A DNA stretch of 9,855 bases, taken from assembly GCA_902494545.1 (NCBI GenBank), contig CABUTP010000039.1, positions 1 through 9,855 of the forward strand, written 5' to 3'. Under the pieces are notes generated by a model, which was not told where the DNA came from, made no database searches, and saw only the letters and a program-made list of their open reading frames with translations. A program made the position numbers and the translations under genes. Source of the stretch: an uncultured Collinsella sp. GTDB lineage: Bacteria > Actinomycetota > Coriobacteriia > Coriobacteriales > Coriobacteriaceae. Positions 1 to 6,345 of the stretch are shown here, piece after piece. Every line of letters starts with the position of its first letter. The first letter of the stretch is position 1.

Positions 1-755
1 GTCAGGTGGCCCAGGTTACCGGTCCGCTCGGGCAGCTCCGTCGTCACGCGATGAGCAAGGCCGTCGAGCAGCGAGTAGTCATGCACCAAGCCCTCAGCCA
101 GGGCAATCGCGCGCGTCTTTACCGAGCCGGCCGGCTCAATGGTGCGATAGAGCATCTGCATGTCCGAGACGGCGCCGGCGTACTCCCCCGCCGGGATGTC
201 GATACCGTACACGCGCCCGGCGATGTAGCTCATCAGCACGCCGGCCACACGGTTGATGCGGTCGGTGGTGACGATCTCGCCCGCCGGCGGATAATCCTCG
301 ACCGTGGCACCGTCGCGCTTGAGCTGTAGCATCAGCACGTCCAGATCGCTTTCGAGCACGGCGTGAACTTGGCTGCCCGAAGCCTCGAGCTCGGGATCGG
401 AATCTACAATGCCAAACTGCTGCTCGTAGACAAAGGGGTGGGCATTGCGGTCGAGTACATAGTGAGACAGCAGGCCCAGCGCAAAGGCGCGGCCCAGATT
501 GGCGTCGCGCGGCTGCAGGTGCGACACGCCGTCGCGCAGGCACGAGAACTGGCGCGACATGCGCGAGCGGTGCATGACCTGAGCAAGCGACGTGCAGTCG
601 GAAACGCGCGGCGTGAGCATGTGGAAGAAAAACGGGTCGGGACCTTGGTTTCCCAGGATAAAGGCGATGCGCTCCTCGTCGGACGTAATAACGCCCTGCG
701 GAAGACGGTCGATGCTTTCCTCGCCAAACAGATGATGCGTAATGAGCGCGGGCAT
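1..755 (-). CDS. Zinc-dependent phospholipase C-like protein (3'-truncated by window edge)
   Basis: The frame is open from ATG at 755 to the window edge, giving 251 residues with no stop. An AAAGGA Shine-Dalgarno lies 5 nt upstream (761-766). Visible motifs fit the zinc-dependent phospholipase C / S1-P1-nuclease-like fold (PF00882): an N-terminal PALITHHLFG with H7 and H8, GNQGPDPFFFH (D40, H45), SHYVLDRNAHPF (H98, D102, H106) and HAVLESDLD (H131, E135). These His/Asp/Glu residues sit where the family binds metal. There is no signal peptide, so the protein is probably cytoplasmic or leaderless, unlike secreted clostridial alpha-toxins, and phospholipase activity is not assured. It follows the LytTR regulator by 92 bp on the same strand and may have its own promoter (788-814). 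Family assignment is fairly confident; substrate is unknown. Confidence 0.8.
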   Translation of the reverse strand, partial: MPALITHHLFGEESIDRLPQGVITSDEERIAFILGNQGPDPFFFHMLTPRVSDCTSLAQVMHRSRMSRQFSCLRDGVSHLQPRDANLGRAFALGLLSHYVLDRNAHPFVYEQQFGIVDSDPELEASGSQVHAVLESDLDVLMLQLKRDGATVEDYPPAGEIVTTDRINRVAGVLMSYIAGRVYGIDIPAGEYAGAVSDMQMLYRTIEPAGSVKTRAIALAEGLVHDYSLLDGLAHRVTTELPERTGNLGHL

Positions 756-787
756 AATGATCCTTTCGATTTCATTCGATGTCACCC

Positions 788-814
788 ATTATGCCCACCG
801 CACGGTCATGCCAA
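788..814 (-). promoter_or_regulatory. Candidate promoter of the phospholipase C-like gene
   Basis: On the minus strand, TTGGCA (809-814) and CATAAT (788-793) resemble -35 and -10 boxes, separated by 15 bp, slightly shorter than the usual 16-18. The start would fall near 780, leaving a leader of about 25 nt that contains the AAAGGA ribosome site. This is pattern matching only; readthrough from the regulator gene is equally possible. Confidence 0.3.
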
Positions 815-847
815 ACCTGCGGCGGTAAACGATGATATGCAGACTGC

Positions 848-1582
848 CTACGCAAGCCCCAAGTGCGCCTTGACCTCGGCTGCGCGACGACGGGACACAG
901 GCACCGTCGAGGTTACGCGATCGAGCCTGAGCTCCATAAGACCCGTGGAACCGATCTCGACATTATGCACGTCTTCCAAATTGACCAGATAACTGCGGTG
1001 GACACGAATAAAGCCCTCGGAGGCCAGGCGCCGCTCGAGCGAGGAAATCGACTCATTGATCAGGTATGTTCCCTCAGCGCAGACGGCGTTGCAAAAATCG
1101 GCGCGCGCCTCAAAGTAGCAGACATCCGCCACGGGAATGAACACCTTTTTGCCCCCGCGATCCACCGTCAGGCGCAAAGGCTGGCGCGGAGCATGGACGA
1201 CACGGCGAGCGCCCAGGGCAGTCTCGATCTTGTCGAGCGCCTTTGACAGGCGGGCATCCTCGACCGGTTTGACGACGTAATCGACAGCATCGAGGTTATA
1301 GGCATCGGCCGCATACTCGGCAAATGCCGTCACAAACACCACGACCGGCGGCCTCTTTAGGTTTTGCAGGGTCTCGGCAAGCTCAATTCCCGAGCGACCG
1401 GGCATGGTAATGTCTAAAAACAGCACGTCGGGCTTGCTCGACAGAATCAACTCCACGGCTTCGGTGACATTGCCCGCCTCGGCAATCTGACCCACACGCG
1501 TATCCTTTTCCAACAGATAGCGTAGCTCAGCCCTAATTGGGGGCTCGTCATCAACCACCAGGATGTTCCAGCCTTCGGACAT
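848..1582 (-). CDS. LytTR-family two-component response regulator
   Basis: The 244-residue product has two domains. The receiver (about 5-120) has the acidic pair D11-D12, phospho-acceptor D57 in LFLDITMPG, switch T85 and K105 in YVVKPVED. The LytTR DNA-binding domain (about 133-240) carries the typical FIRVHRSYLVNL (191-202). Length and order match the LytT/LytR/AgrA-like class. Such proteins bind direct repeats spaced by 12-13 bp and usually control cell-envelope, peptide or carbon-uptake genes. The start ATG at 1582 is preceded by a modest AGAGGG site. The gene begins 38 bp after the stop of the histidine kinase on the same strand, so the two are almost certainly a cognate pair in one operon. 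All receiver key residues are present, so it should be phosphorylatable. Specific targets are unknown; a candidate site lies upstream of the carbamate kinase gene. Confidence 0.95.
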   Translation of the reverse strand: MSEGWNILVVDDEPPIRAELRYLLEKDTRVGQIAEAGNVTEAVELILSSKPDVLFLDITMPGRSGIELAETLQNLKRPPVVVFVTAFAEYAADAYNLDAVDYVVKPVEDARLSKALDKIETALGARRVVHAPRQPLRLTVDRGGKKVFIPVADVCYFEARADFCNAVCAEGTYLINESISSLERRLASEGFIRVHRSYLVNLEDVHNVEIGSTGLMELRLDRVTSTVPVSRRRAAEVKAHLGLA

Positions 1583-1620
1583 ATGCGCTTTCCCTCTTTT
1601 TCTCTCAATCCAACCGCGTG

Positions 1621-3006
1621 CTACACCGTCAACGGCGCCGGCTCATGTGGCTCGCCGTTCAACTCAACGATGACCTGCGTTCCCACGCCCTCCTGGGACT
1701 TCACGCGCATACCAGAATCTTCTCCGTAAAAGAAATGGATGCGCTGAAGCACGTTGAAGAGCGCCAGGCCGCAACCTCGCTTGACGGAGCCGTCGGCGGT
1801 AATGCTCTCGGGTTCCTCTCGGCGATGCTGCTCAAACAGATGCGCGCAGACTTCTTCGCTCATCCCGATGCCGTCATCTTCGACGATGATCTCCAAGCCG
1901 TCATCGGTCTCAAAAGCCCTAACACGAATAGAAAGCGGCTCGATCTCGCGCTGCGCATGCTTGATGCAGTTTTCGAGCAGCGGCTGCAAGATAAACGGCG
2001 GTACCAGGCTGTCGCGCACCTCGAAGTCGATGTCGACCGAAACGCGCAGACGGCCGTCGCCATACCGGGCCTGCATAAGATTGATATAACGAGTGCCCTG
2101 TTCCACCTCGTGCTCGAGCGTGGTGAGCGTATCGGAGTCAGAAAGCGTCTGACGATAGTAGTTGGAAAAGTCGATCAGCAGCGATCGCGCCTTGTCGGGC
2201 TCGGTTCGAACGAGCGACACGATCGTGCTAATGGTATTGAATAGAAAATGCGGGTCGACCTGCGACTGCAGGGCGCGAAGCTCAACGCGGGCTGTGAGCT
2301 CGTCCTGGCGCTCGAGCTCAAAGCTGGCGAGCTGCGTGGAAATTAGGTCGGCAAAACCCGAGGCAAGGGCCGTCTGGCGCATATCGATGCTGCTCAGGCG
2401 AGGGTAATACAGCTCGAGTGTGCCCACGCAATGCCCGCGCACGGTAAGCGGTGCGACGATGCCGGCGCGCAGGCGGGGAAAATAGCCGCCCGTCTCATTG
2501 GAGGTGTCACGCGAAAACACGCTCTGCTCGCCCGTCTCAATCACACTGAGCGTGGTCTTGAGCACGACCGGGGTGCCGGCGGGGCACTTTGCCGAGTCCT
2601 CGCCCCAGCTTGCCAACACCTGTTTGCCATCGGTAAAGCAGATGGCAGAGGCGATGGTCTCGGACAGGATAATTTTAGAGGCGCCCAGGGCCGCTTCGGG
2701 CGTAAGGCCGCGCGACGTGTAGGCGAATATTTTTGATGCGATGGCGAGCGTACGGTCGGTTGCGCTCGATGTGAGGTCGTCGGGGACCACAAAGACATAC
2801 GAGAAAAAGAAGCACAGCATGACCATGCCGGCAATAACGACAACGCCCGGAACGGGATTGGGGTTATCGGTTAAATCCCAGATAAGCAGCAGGATAAGCG
2901 CCGGAACGACAACACCGAGCAGGATGGCCTGGACCACATGCTGGGCCGTACGAAAGACCTTGGTAGAGTTGTAGCTCTTGCCCAGAATCAGCCTGTTTAA
3001 ATCCAC
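1621..3006 (-). CDS. LytS/YehU-type membrane sensor histidine kinase with GAF-like domain
   Basis: A sensor kinase of 461 residues from the preferred GTG start at 3006, or 463 from ATG at 3012. Numbering here uses the ATG. Two membrane segments (about 28-48 and 54-76) are followed by a GAF-like region (about 90-230; RAGIVAPLTVRGHCVGTLEL is typical of GAF beta strands). The His_kinase domain (PF06580) has H255 in QSQVDPHFLFNTIS. The HATPase has the N box LLENCIKHA (N348), the G1 box EDDGIGM (379-384) and a glycine pair near 413-415. There is almost no extracellular loop, so the signal is probably sensed in the membrane or by the cytosolic GAF region. It is the first gene of the operon with the LytTR regulator, 38 bp apart. 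The minus-strand terminator at 3039-3064 separates it from the amidohydrolase, so it needs its own promoter, which I could not identify with confidence. Confidence 0.93.
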   Translation of the reverse strand: MDLNRLILGKSYNSTKVFRTAQHVVQAILLGVVVPALILLLIWDLTDNPNPVPGVVVIAGMVMLCFFFSYVFVVPDDLTSSATDRTLAIASKIFAYTSRGLTPEAALGASKIILSETIASAICFTDGKQVLASWGEDSAKCPAGTPVVLKTTLSVIETGEQSVFSRDTSNETGGYFPRLRAGIVAPLTVRGHCVGTLELYYPRLSSIDMRQTALASGFADLISTQLASFELERQDELTARVELRALQSQVDPHFLFNTISTIVSLVRTEPDKARSLLIDFSNYYRQTLSDSDTLTTLEHEVEQGTRYINLMQARYGDGRLRVSVDIDFEVRDSLVPPFILQPLLENCIKHAQREIEPLSIRVRAFETDDGLEIIVEDDGIGMSEEVCAHLFEQHRREEPESITADGSVKRGCGLALFNVLQRIHFFYGEDSGMRVKSQEGVGTQVIVELNGEPHEPAPLTV

Positions 3007-3012
3007 CGTCAT

Positions 3013-3020
3013 CCCCTTTT
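3013..3020 (-). promoter_or_regulatory. Shine-Dalgarno that favours the GTG start of the histidine kinase
   Basis: The minus strand reads AAAAGGGG directly against ATG (3010-3012), leaving no spacer for initiation there. The in-frame GTG two codons later (3004-3006) is 6 nt from the GGGG, an ordinary spacing, so GTG at 3006 is the likelier start. The difference is only two residues. Confidence 0.6.
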
Positions 3021-3038
3021 ATCTATCGCACCCATAGC

Positions 3039-3064
3039 AATAAAGAGGGCCGCAAGCGACCCTC
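3039..3064 (-). terminator. Rho-independent terminator of the permease-amidohydrolase unit
   Basis: The stem 3045-3052 / 3057-3064 (GAGGG plus CGC arms with one C-A mismatch) has a short AAGC-type loop. On the minus strand it is followed by TTTATT (3044-3039). It lies 60-79 nt after the amidohydrolase stop, as expected for the end of that transcript. The U tract is short, so termination may be partial. Confidence 0.6.
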
Positions 3065-3067
3065 TCC

Positions 3068-3082
3068 ATTGCATTATGCAAT
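3068..3082. repeat. 7-bp perfect inverted repeat beside the terminator
   Basis: ATTGCAT and ATGCAAT face each other around a single T. The site lies between the amidohydrolase stop and its terminator, and also upstream of the histidine kinase. It could be an operator or simply an AT-rich part of the 3' untranslated region; nothing in the sequence decides this. Confidence 0.4.
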
Positions 3083-3123
3083 CAAATACTGTGTTTTACA
3101 TCCAGTCGTCGATGAACGGTAGT

Positions 3124-4401
3124 TTAGGCGCTGTATTTGTTGGCCTCGCCAAAGGTGCCAGCCTCGACGATCCAGCCGTCCTTCATGATGACGTCCATGT
3201 TGTCGGTGTTGAGCACGTGGATGTCGGCGGCGACGTCACCGTTGACGACCAGCAGGTCGGCGCACTTGCCGGCCTCGATGGAACCGGTCTCGTCCTCGAT
3301 GTGGCACATCTTGGCACCGTTGAGGGTGGCGCAGGTGATGGTCTCGACCGGGGTGAAGCCGATCTTGTCGACGAACTCGTACATCTCCTCGATGGAGCAG
3401 GTGCCGTACGGGGTGACGAAGGAGAAGGAGTCGGAGCCGATCGTCATGACGACGCCGCGCTTCTTGGCCTCGCGCAGGCAGTCGTAGTTGCGCTGCAGCT
3501 CCTTCTCGACCAGGGTGCCCTCGTACTTGTCGTGCAGCTCGGGGACGTAGACGGGCGGATAGGTGGCGTACCAGGTGGGCAGGAAGGCGATCGTCGGGGT
3601 GAAGAAGGTGCCCTGCTCGGCCATGAGGTCCATGGTGCGCTCATCGATATCGAAACCGTGAATCAGCTGCTCGCAGCCAAAGCGGACGGAATCGTAGGCA
3701 GCGGCGTGGTTGTTGTAGCAGTGGCTCCACACGGGGATACCGACCATCTTGGCCTCTTCGACCACGGCCTGGATCTCCTCGGAGCAATAGTGCTGATCGC
3801 GACCGGAGTCCCAGCGCCAGATGCCGCCACCGGTAGCCCAGATCTTGATGGCATCGGGGTTCTCGCGCAGGCGACGACGGACGGCCTTGCGCAGATCCCA
3901 AGGGCCATCGACCTGGTCGCCCCAGGGATGGGATTCCTTGTTGAGCTCCTGGGTGCAGTGGTGGGAGTCACCGTGACCGGCAACGCGGCAGAAGCCCAGG
4001 CCGGTGGCCAGAACGCGCGGGCCCTTAAAGACGCCCTTGTCGATGCAGTCGCGAATCTGGATACCAAAGCGGCCGATCTCGCAGACGGTGGTGAGGCCGT
4101 GGGTGAGGCAGTCGTAGGCCTGCTTGACGGCGACGGCCTGCTTCTCGAGAAGCGGCTGCATGACCCAATCGGTGTCATCGTCGGTCAGGTTGCCCGAGAA
4201 GTGCAGGTGGGTGTCGATCAGGCCGGGAAGGACGGTCTTCCCGGCGGCGTCGATGACCTCAACGCCCTCGGGAAGGTCCTGCATAGCGCCGGCGTACTCG
4301 ATCTTGCCGTTGTCGTCGACGAGAACGAGGGAGTTCTCGACCGGCTCGGCACCGGTACCGTCGATGAGCTTGCCGCCAACGATTGCATACTTAGTGGACA
4401 T
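3124..4401 (-). CDS. Metal-dependent amidohydrolase, imidazolonepropionase/Xaa-Pro dipeptidase/ochratoxinase-like
   Basis: The product has 425 residues, typical of the amidohydrolase superfamily with a TIM barrel between two parts of a beta-sandwich. Visible metal-site residues: H65 and H67 in DTHLHF, K186 in AIKIWATGGG (the carboxylated bridging lysine), H227 in WSHCYNNH, H248 in LIHGFDI and D324 in IGSDSF. This complete set indicates a working binuclear (usually Zn) enzyme. The spacing and GPRVLATG / AGHGD motifs resemble the subgroup containing ochratoxinase and Xaa-Pro dipeptidases rather than HutI itself. No signal peptide, so cytoplasmic. Start: AAGGAGG lies a few nt upstream of ATG at 4401. 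It follows the permease by 132 bp on the same strand, implying that the permease imports its substrate. Likely chemistry is amide or N-acyl amino-acid hydrolysis; the actual substrate is unknown. Confidence 0.9.
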   Translation of the reverse strand: MSTKYAIVGGKLIDGTGAEPVENSLVLVDDNGKIEYAGAMQDLPEGVEVIDAAGKTVLPGLIDTHLHFSGNLTDDDTDWVMQPLLEKQAVAVKQAYDCLTHGLTTVCEIGRFGIQIRDCIDKGVFKGPRVLATGLGFCRVAGHGDSHHCTQELNKESHPWGDQVDGPWDLRKAVRRRLRENPDAIKIWATGGGIWRWDSGRDQHYCSEEIQAVVEEAKMVGIPVWSHCYNNHAAAYDSVRFGCEQLIHGFDIDERTMDLMAEQGTFFTPTIAFLPTWYATYPPVYVPELHDKYEGTLVEKELQRNYDCLREAKKRGVVMTIGSDSFSFVTPYGTCSIEEMYEFVDKIGFTPVETITCATLNGAKMCHIEDETGSIEAGKCADLLVVNGDVAADIHVLNTDNMDVIMKDGWIVEAGTFGEANKYSA

Positions 4402-4432
4402 GGTTCCTCCTTATGGATCCATATATGTGGGC

Positions 4433-4456
4433 GAGGCCGTGTTGGGTCGCGGCCTC
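4433..4456. repeat. Small stem-loop in the permease-amidohydrolase spacer
   Basis: GAGGCCG (4433-4439) pairs with CGGCCTC (4450-4456) around a 10-nt loop. In the mRNA it lies just upstream of the amidohydrolase ribosome site. There is no U tract, so it is not an obvious terminator; it could affect mRNA stability or translation. Confidence 0.4.
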
Positions 4457-4484
4457 ACAAAGCTACCCAAGTGGTGCCGGGTTC

Positions 4485-4513
4485 GGTGCGCGGAAGAGAG
4501 GGATCCGCGCACC
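4485..4513. repeat. Perfect 10-bp stem-loop after the permease stop
   Basis: GGTGCGCGGA (4485-4494) and TCCGCGCACC (4504-4513) are exact inverted complements around a 9-nt loop. On the minus-strand transcript it begins about 20 nt after the permease stop and is not followed by a run of U. It fits an mRNA-stabilising hairpin or weak attenuator that sets a different dose of permease and amidohydrolase. Function is inferred. Confidence 0.5.
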
Positions 4514-4533
4514 CGATCCGCCCCGGCTCGGCG

Positions 4534-5985
4534 TTATTTTTTGCGGGAATTGGTGAAGGCCATGAGGGCCAGGCCAACGGCCAGCCAGCCGATCACGATG
4601 CTCCACTCCACCATGTTGAGGGAGGCGGGAGAGAACGGAATCACGAGCAGGCCGATGATGATGGCGCAGGCGGCGATAGCGAGGCCGATGCCAAACTTGC
4701 CGCCGGGCACCTCGTAGGGACGAGGCAGGTCGGGCTCGGTGAAGCGCATGCGCAGGCAAGCGAGGGCGACCATGCCGCAGGAGAAGATGAAGGCGAGAGC
4801 CGACACGTTGGTCAGAGGGATGAGCATGTTCTTGCCCAGGAACGGACCGATGACGGTGATGACGCCCAGAACGACGCAGGCAAGCTTGGGAGCGCCGGAC
4901 TTGGGGTCGACCTCGGCGAATTTCTCGGGCAGCTGGCCCTTGCGGCCCATGGCGAGCATGATGCGGCTCGTGGCGCCGTAGAAGGAGTTCATCGGGCCCA
5001 TGGGTCCAAGCGTGGCGATGACGAGCATGGCCAGGTACAGGAGCATGTTGATGCCCTTGAGGCAGGCAAGCGCGGGAACCGGGCTCTTAACAAACTCATG
5101 CCAGTCGAGGATGGTGCCGAACGAGTAGATGCAGACCATGTAGAAACCGCCGGCGGCCAGCAGAGCCAGGGAGATGATCTTGCCGAACTTGTTCCAGTTG
5201 AGGCCCTCGGCTGCTTCCTCAGCCTGCTGAGGAATGGTATCGAAGCCGGCGTAGAAGAACGGGGTCAGAACCAGGACCGACACGATGCCGGCGAACAGGC
5301 TGGTGCTCTCGGTAGCGGCCTTGCCGCCGCCAGCGCCGGCGACCTGGGAGAACACGGGCATGGCGTTGTCCGGCGAGCCGGTGAACAGCGAGACGCCCAT
5401 GGCGAGCAGCATGCCGCAGAGCAGGGCCTTGGTCAGGAAGGCCTGGAGCTTGGCGGCCGAGCTGGCACCGCGGAAGTTGAGGAAGATGACGTAGACCGCA
5501 AAGCCGAGCGCAATCAACGTCGGGAACAGGTAAACGTCGGCGCCCAGGATGGTGTAGAGTTTGACGGCGCGCAGCCACTCAAGACCGGGCAGGCTACCGA
5601 ACATCTCGGACACGAGGGTCGAGATGGCGATGGCCTCCCACGGGCACAGGATACCGTTGCCCAGGGCCAAAAGCCATCCGGTGATGTAGCTCAGCGTACG
5701 GCCAAAGCTACGATCGACATACTCGACGATGCCGCCCGAAATGGGGATAGCAGCCGTGAGCTCACCGAAAACAGCTCCGACGGGCACGAGGAAGATTGCA
5801 CCCAAGAGGAATGCGATCATAGCGGGAACGGGACCGCCGCCCACGACCATCCAGTCGCCGACCTGCAGAACCCAACCGGTACCGATGATGGCACCGAAAC
5901 CGATGGTGAAGAAGTTCCAGAGCGAAAGCGTTTTCTTCATGCCGCCGTTATCCTCGACTGCAACTTCTGCGTTCTTGTCCGCCAT
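4534..5985 (-). CDS. APC-family amino acid permease
   Basis: The product has 483 residues from ATG at 5985, with about 12 hydrophobic segments spread over 22-478. The first carries the APC signature GFGAIIGTGW (29-38), where helix 1 unwinds to bind the amino-acid backbone. FFYAGFDTIPQQAEE (243-257) is the conserved helix-6 region of amino-acid/polyamine/organocation transporters. A longer in-frame start at 6024 exists, but AAAGGAGGGG (5990-5999) sits just before the 5985 ATG, so the shorter form is preferred. It is an inner-membrane protein with a Lys/Glu-rich N-terminus and a C-terminal NSRKK. It is followed on the same strand by the amidohydrolase, so an amino-acid derivative or small amide is a plausible substrate. 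APC members vary too much in specificity to name it. Confidence 0.92.
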   Translation of the reverse strand: MADKNAEVAVEDNGGMKKTLSLWNFFTIGFGAIIGTGWVLQVGDWMVVGGGPVPAMIAFLLGAIFLVPVGAVFGELTAAIPISGGIVEYVDRSFGRTLSYITGWLLALGNGILCPWEAIAISTLVSEMFGSLPGLEWLRAVKLYTILGADVYLFPTLIALGFAVYVIFLNFRGASSAAKLQAFLTKALLCGMLLAMGVSLFTGSPDNAMPVFSQVAGAGGGKAATESTSLFAGIVSVLVLTPFFYAGFDTIPQQAEEAAEGLNWNKFGKIISLALLAAGGFYMVCIYSFGTILDWHEFVKSPVPALACLKGINMLLYLAMLVIATLGPMGPMNSFYGATSRIMLAMGRKGQLPEKFAEVDPKSGAPKLACVVLGVITVIGPFLGKNMLIPLTNVSALAFIFSCGMVALACLRMRFTEPDLPRPYEVPGGKFGIGLAIAACAIIIGLLVIPFSPASLNMVEWSIVIGWLAVGLALMAFTNSRKK

Positions 5986-6345
5986 TGTTCCCCTCCTTTC
6001 CTTTTTGACGCCCCTTGACGTCACCCCTTGCGCGGTCCGTTTCGCCGCGCACTTTTATTTCCTGGCCTTAAGATACGGCCTTGGCACAGCAGCTCCGCTT
6101 GTAGCTCGACCGAAGGCAGAACTGCAAAACGAGCGGCGCCATTTTTGGGACGAACGGCACAGTTTGCAGTCCATTGTTGCCGCCCGTCCGACGGGCGTAC
6201 GCTCATCGGACGCATATAGAGATGTTTTTGAGGCCGTGTGTTTTGCGCCTTTCGTACCGTTTACCGAGCTTTTGACGCGCAGACCCATTTGTTGCACATC
6301 TTTTTTGTAGGATAGACAGGTTATACATGAGACAAGGCGGTATGA
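5986..6345. other. Divergent intergenic region, permease / C39-like peptidase
   Basis: About 360 bp without a credible gene; it should hold both promoters. Structures seen: a direct repeat CCCCTTG (6011-6017 and 6024-6030) flanking the palindrome TGACGTCA (6016-6023) in the permease leader; a perfect 7-bp hairpin CGCCCGT/ACGGGCG with a 3-nt loop (6181-6197); and an overlapping, mutually exclusive pairing GTCCGA/TCGGAC (6186-6191 and 6206-6211). On the plus strand TATACA (6322-6327) resembles a -10 box but lies so close to the 6346 start that it is doubtful. AAGGCGG (6334-6340) is the ribosome site of the peptidase gene. Short reading frames here have no ribosome site or family features. Confidence 0.6.
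6181..6211. repeat. Overlapping alternative hairpins
   Basis: CGCCCGT-CCG-ACGGGCG (6181-6197) forms a perfect 7-bp stem. Its loop side, GTCCGA (6186-6191), is also the exact inverted complement of TCGGAC (6206-6211), so the two stems exclude each other. No U tract follows on either strand. It lies about 200 nt upstream of the permease start. Confidence 0.4.

Noticed and set aside
363..992. A 209-codon plus-strand frame
   Set aside because: It overlaps the phospholipase C-like gene and the end of the response regulator on the opposite strand, and has no ribosome site or family motifs.
3076..6018. A 980-codon open frame on the plus strand
   Set aside because: It is antisense to both the amidohydrolase and the permease. 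Its Gly/Ala/Val/Asp-rich, low-complexity product has no domain pattern. Strong GC3 bias of the real genes removes stops from the complementary frame.
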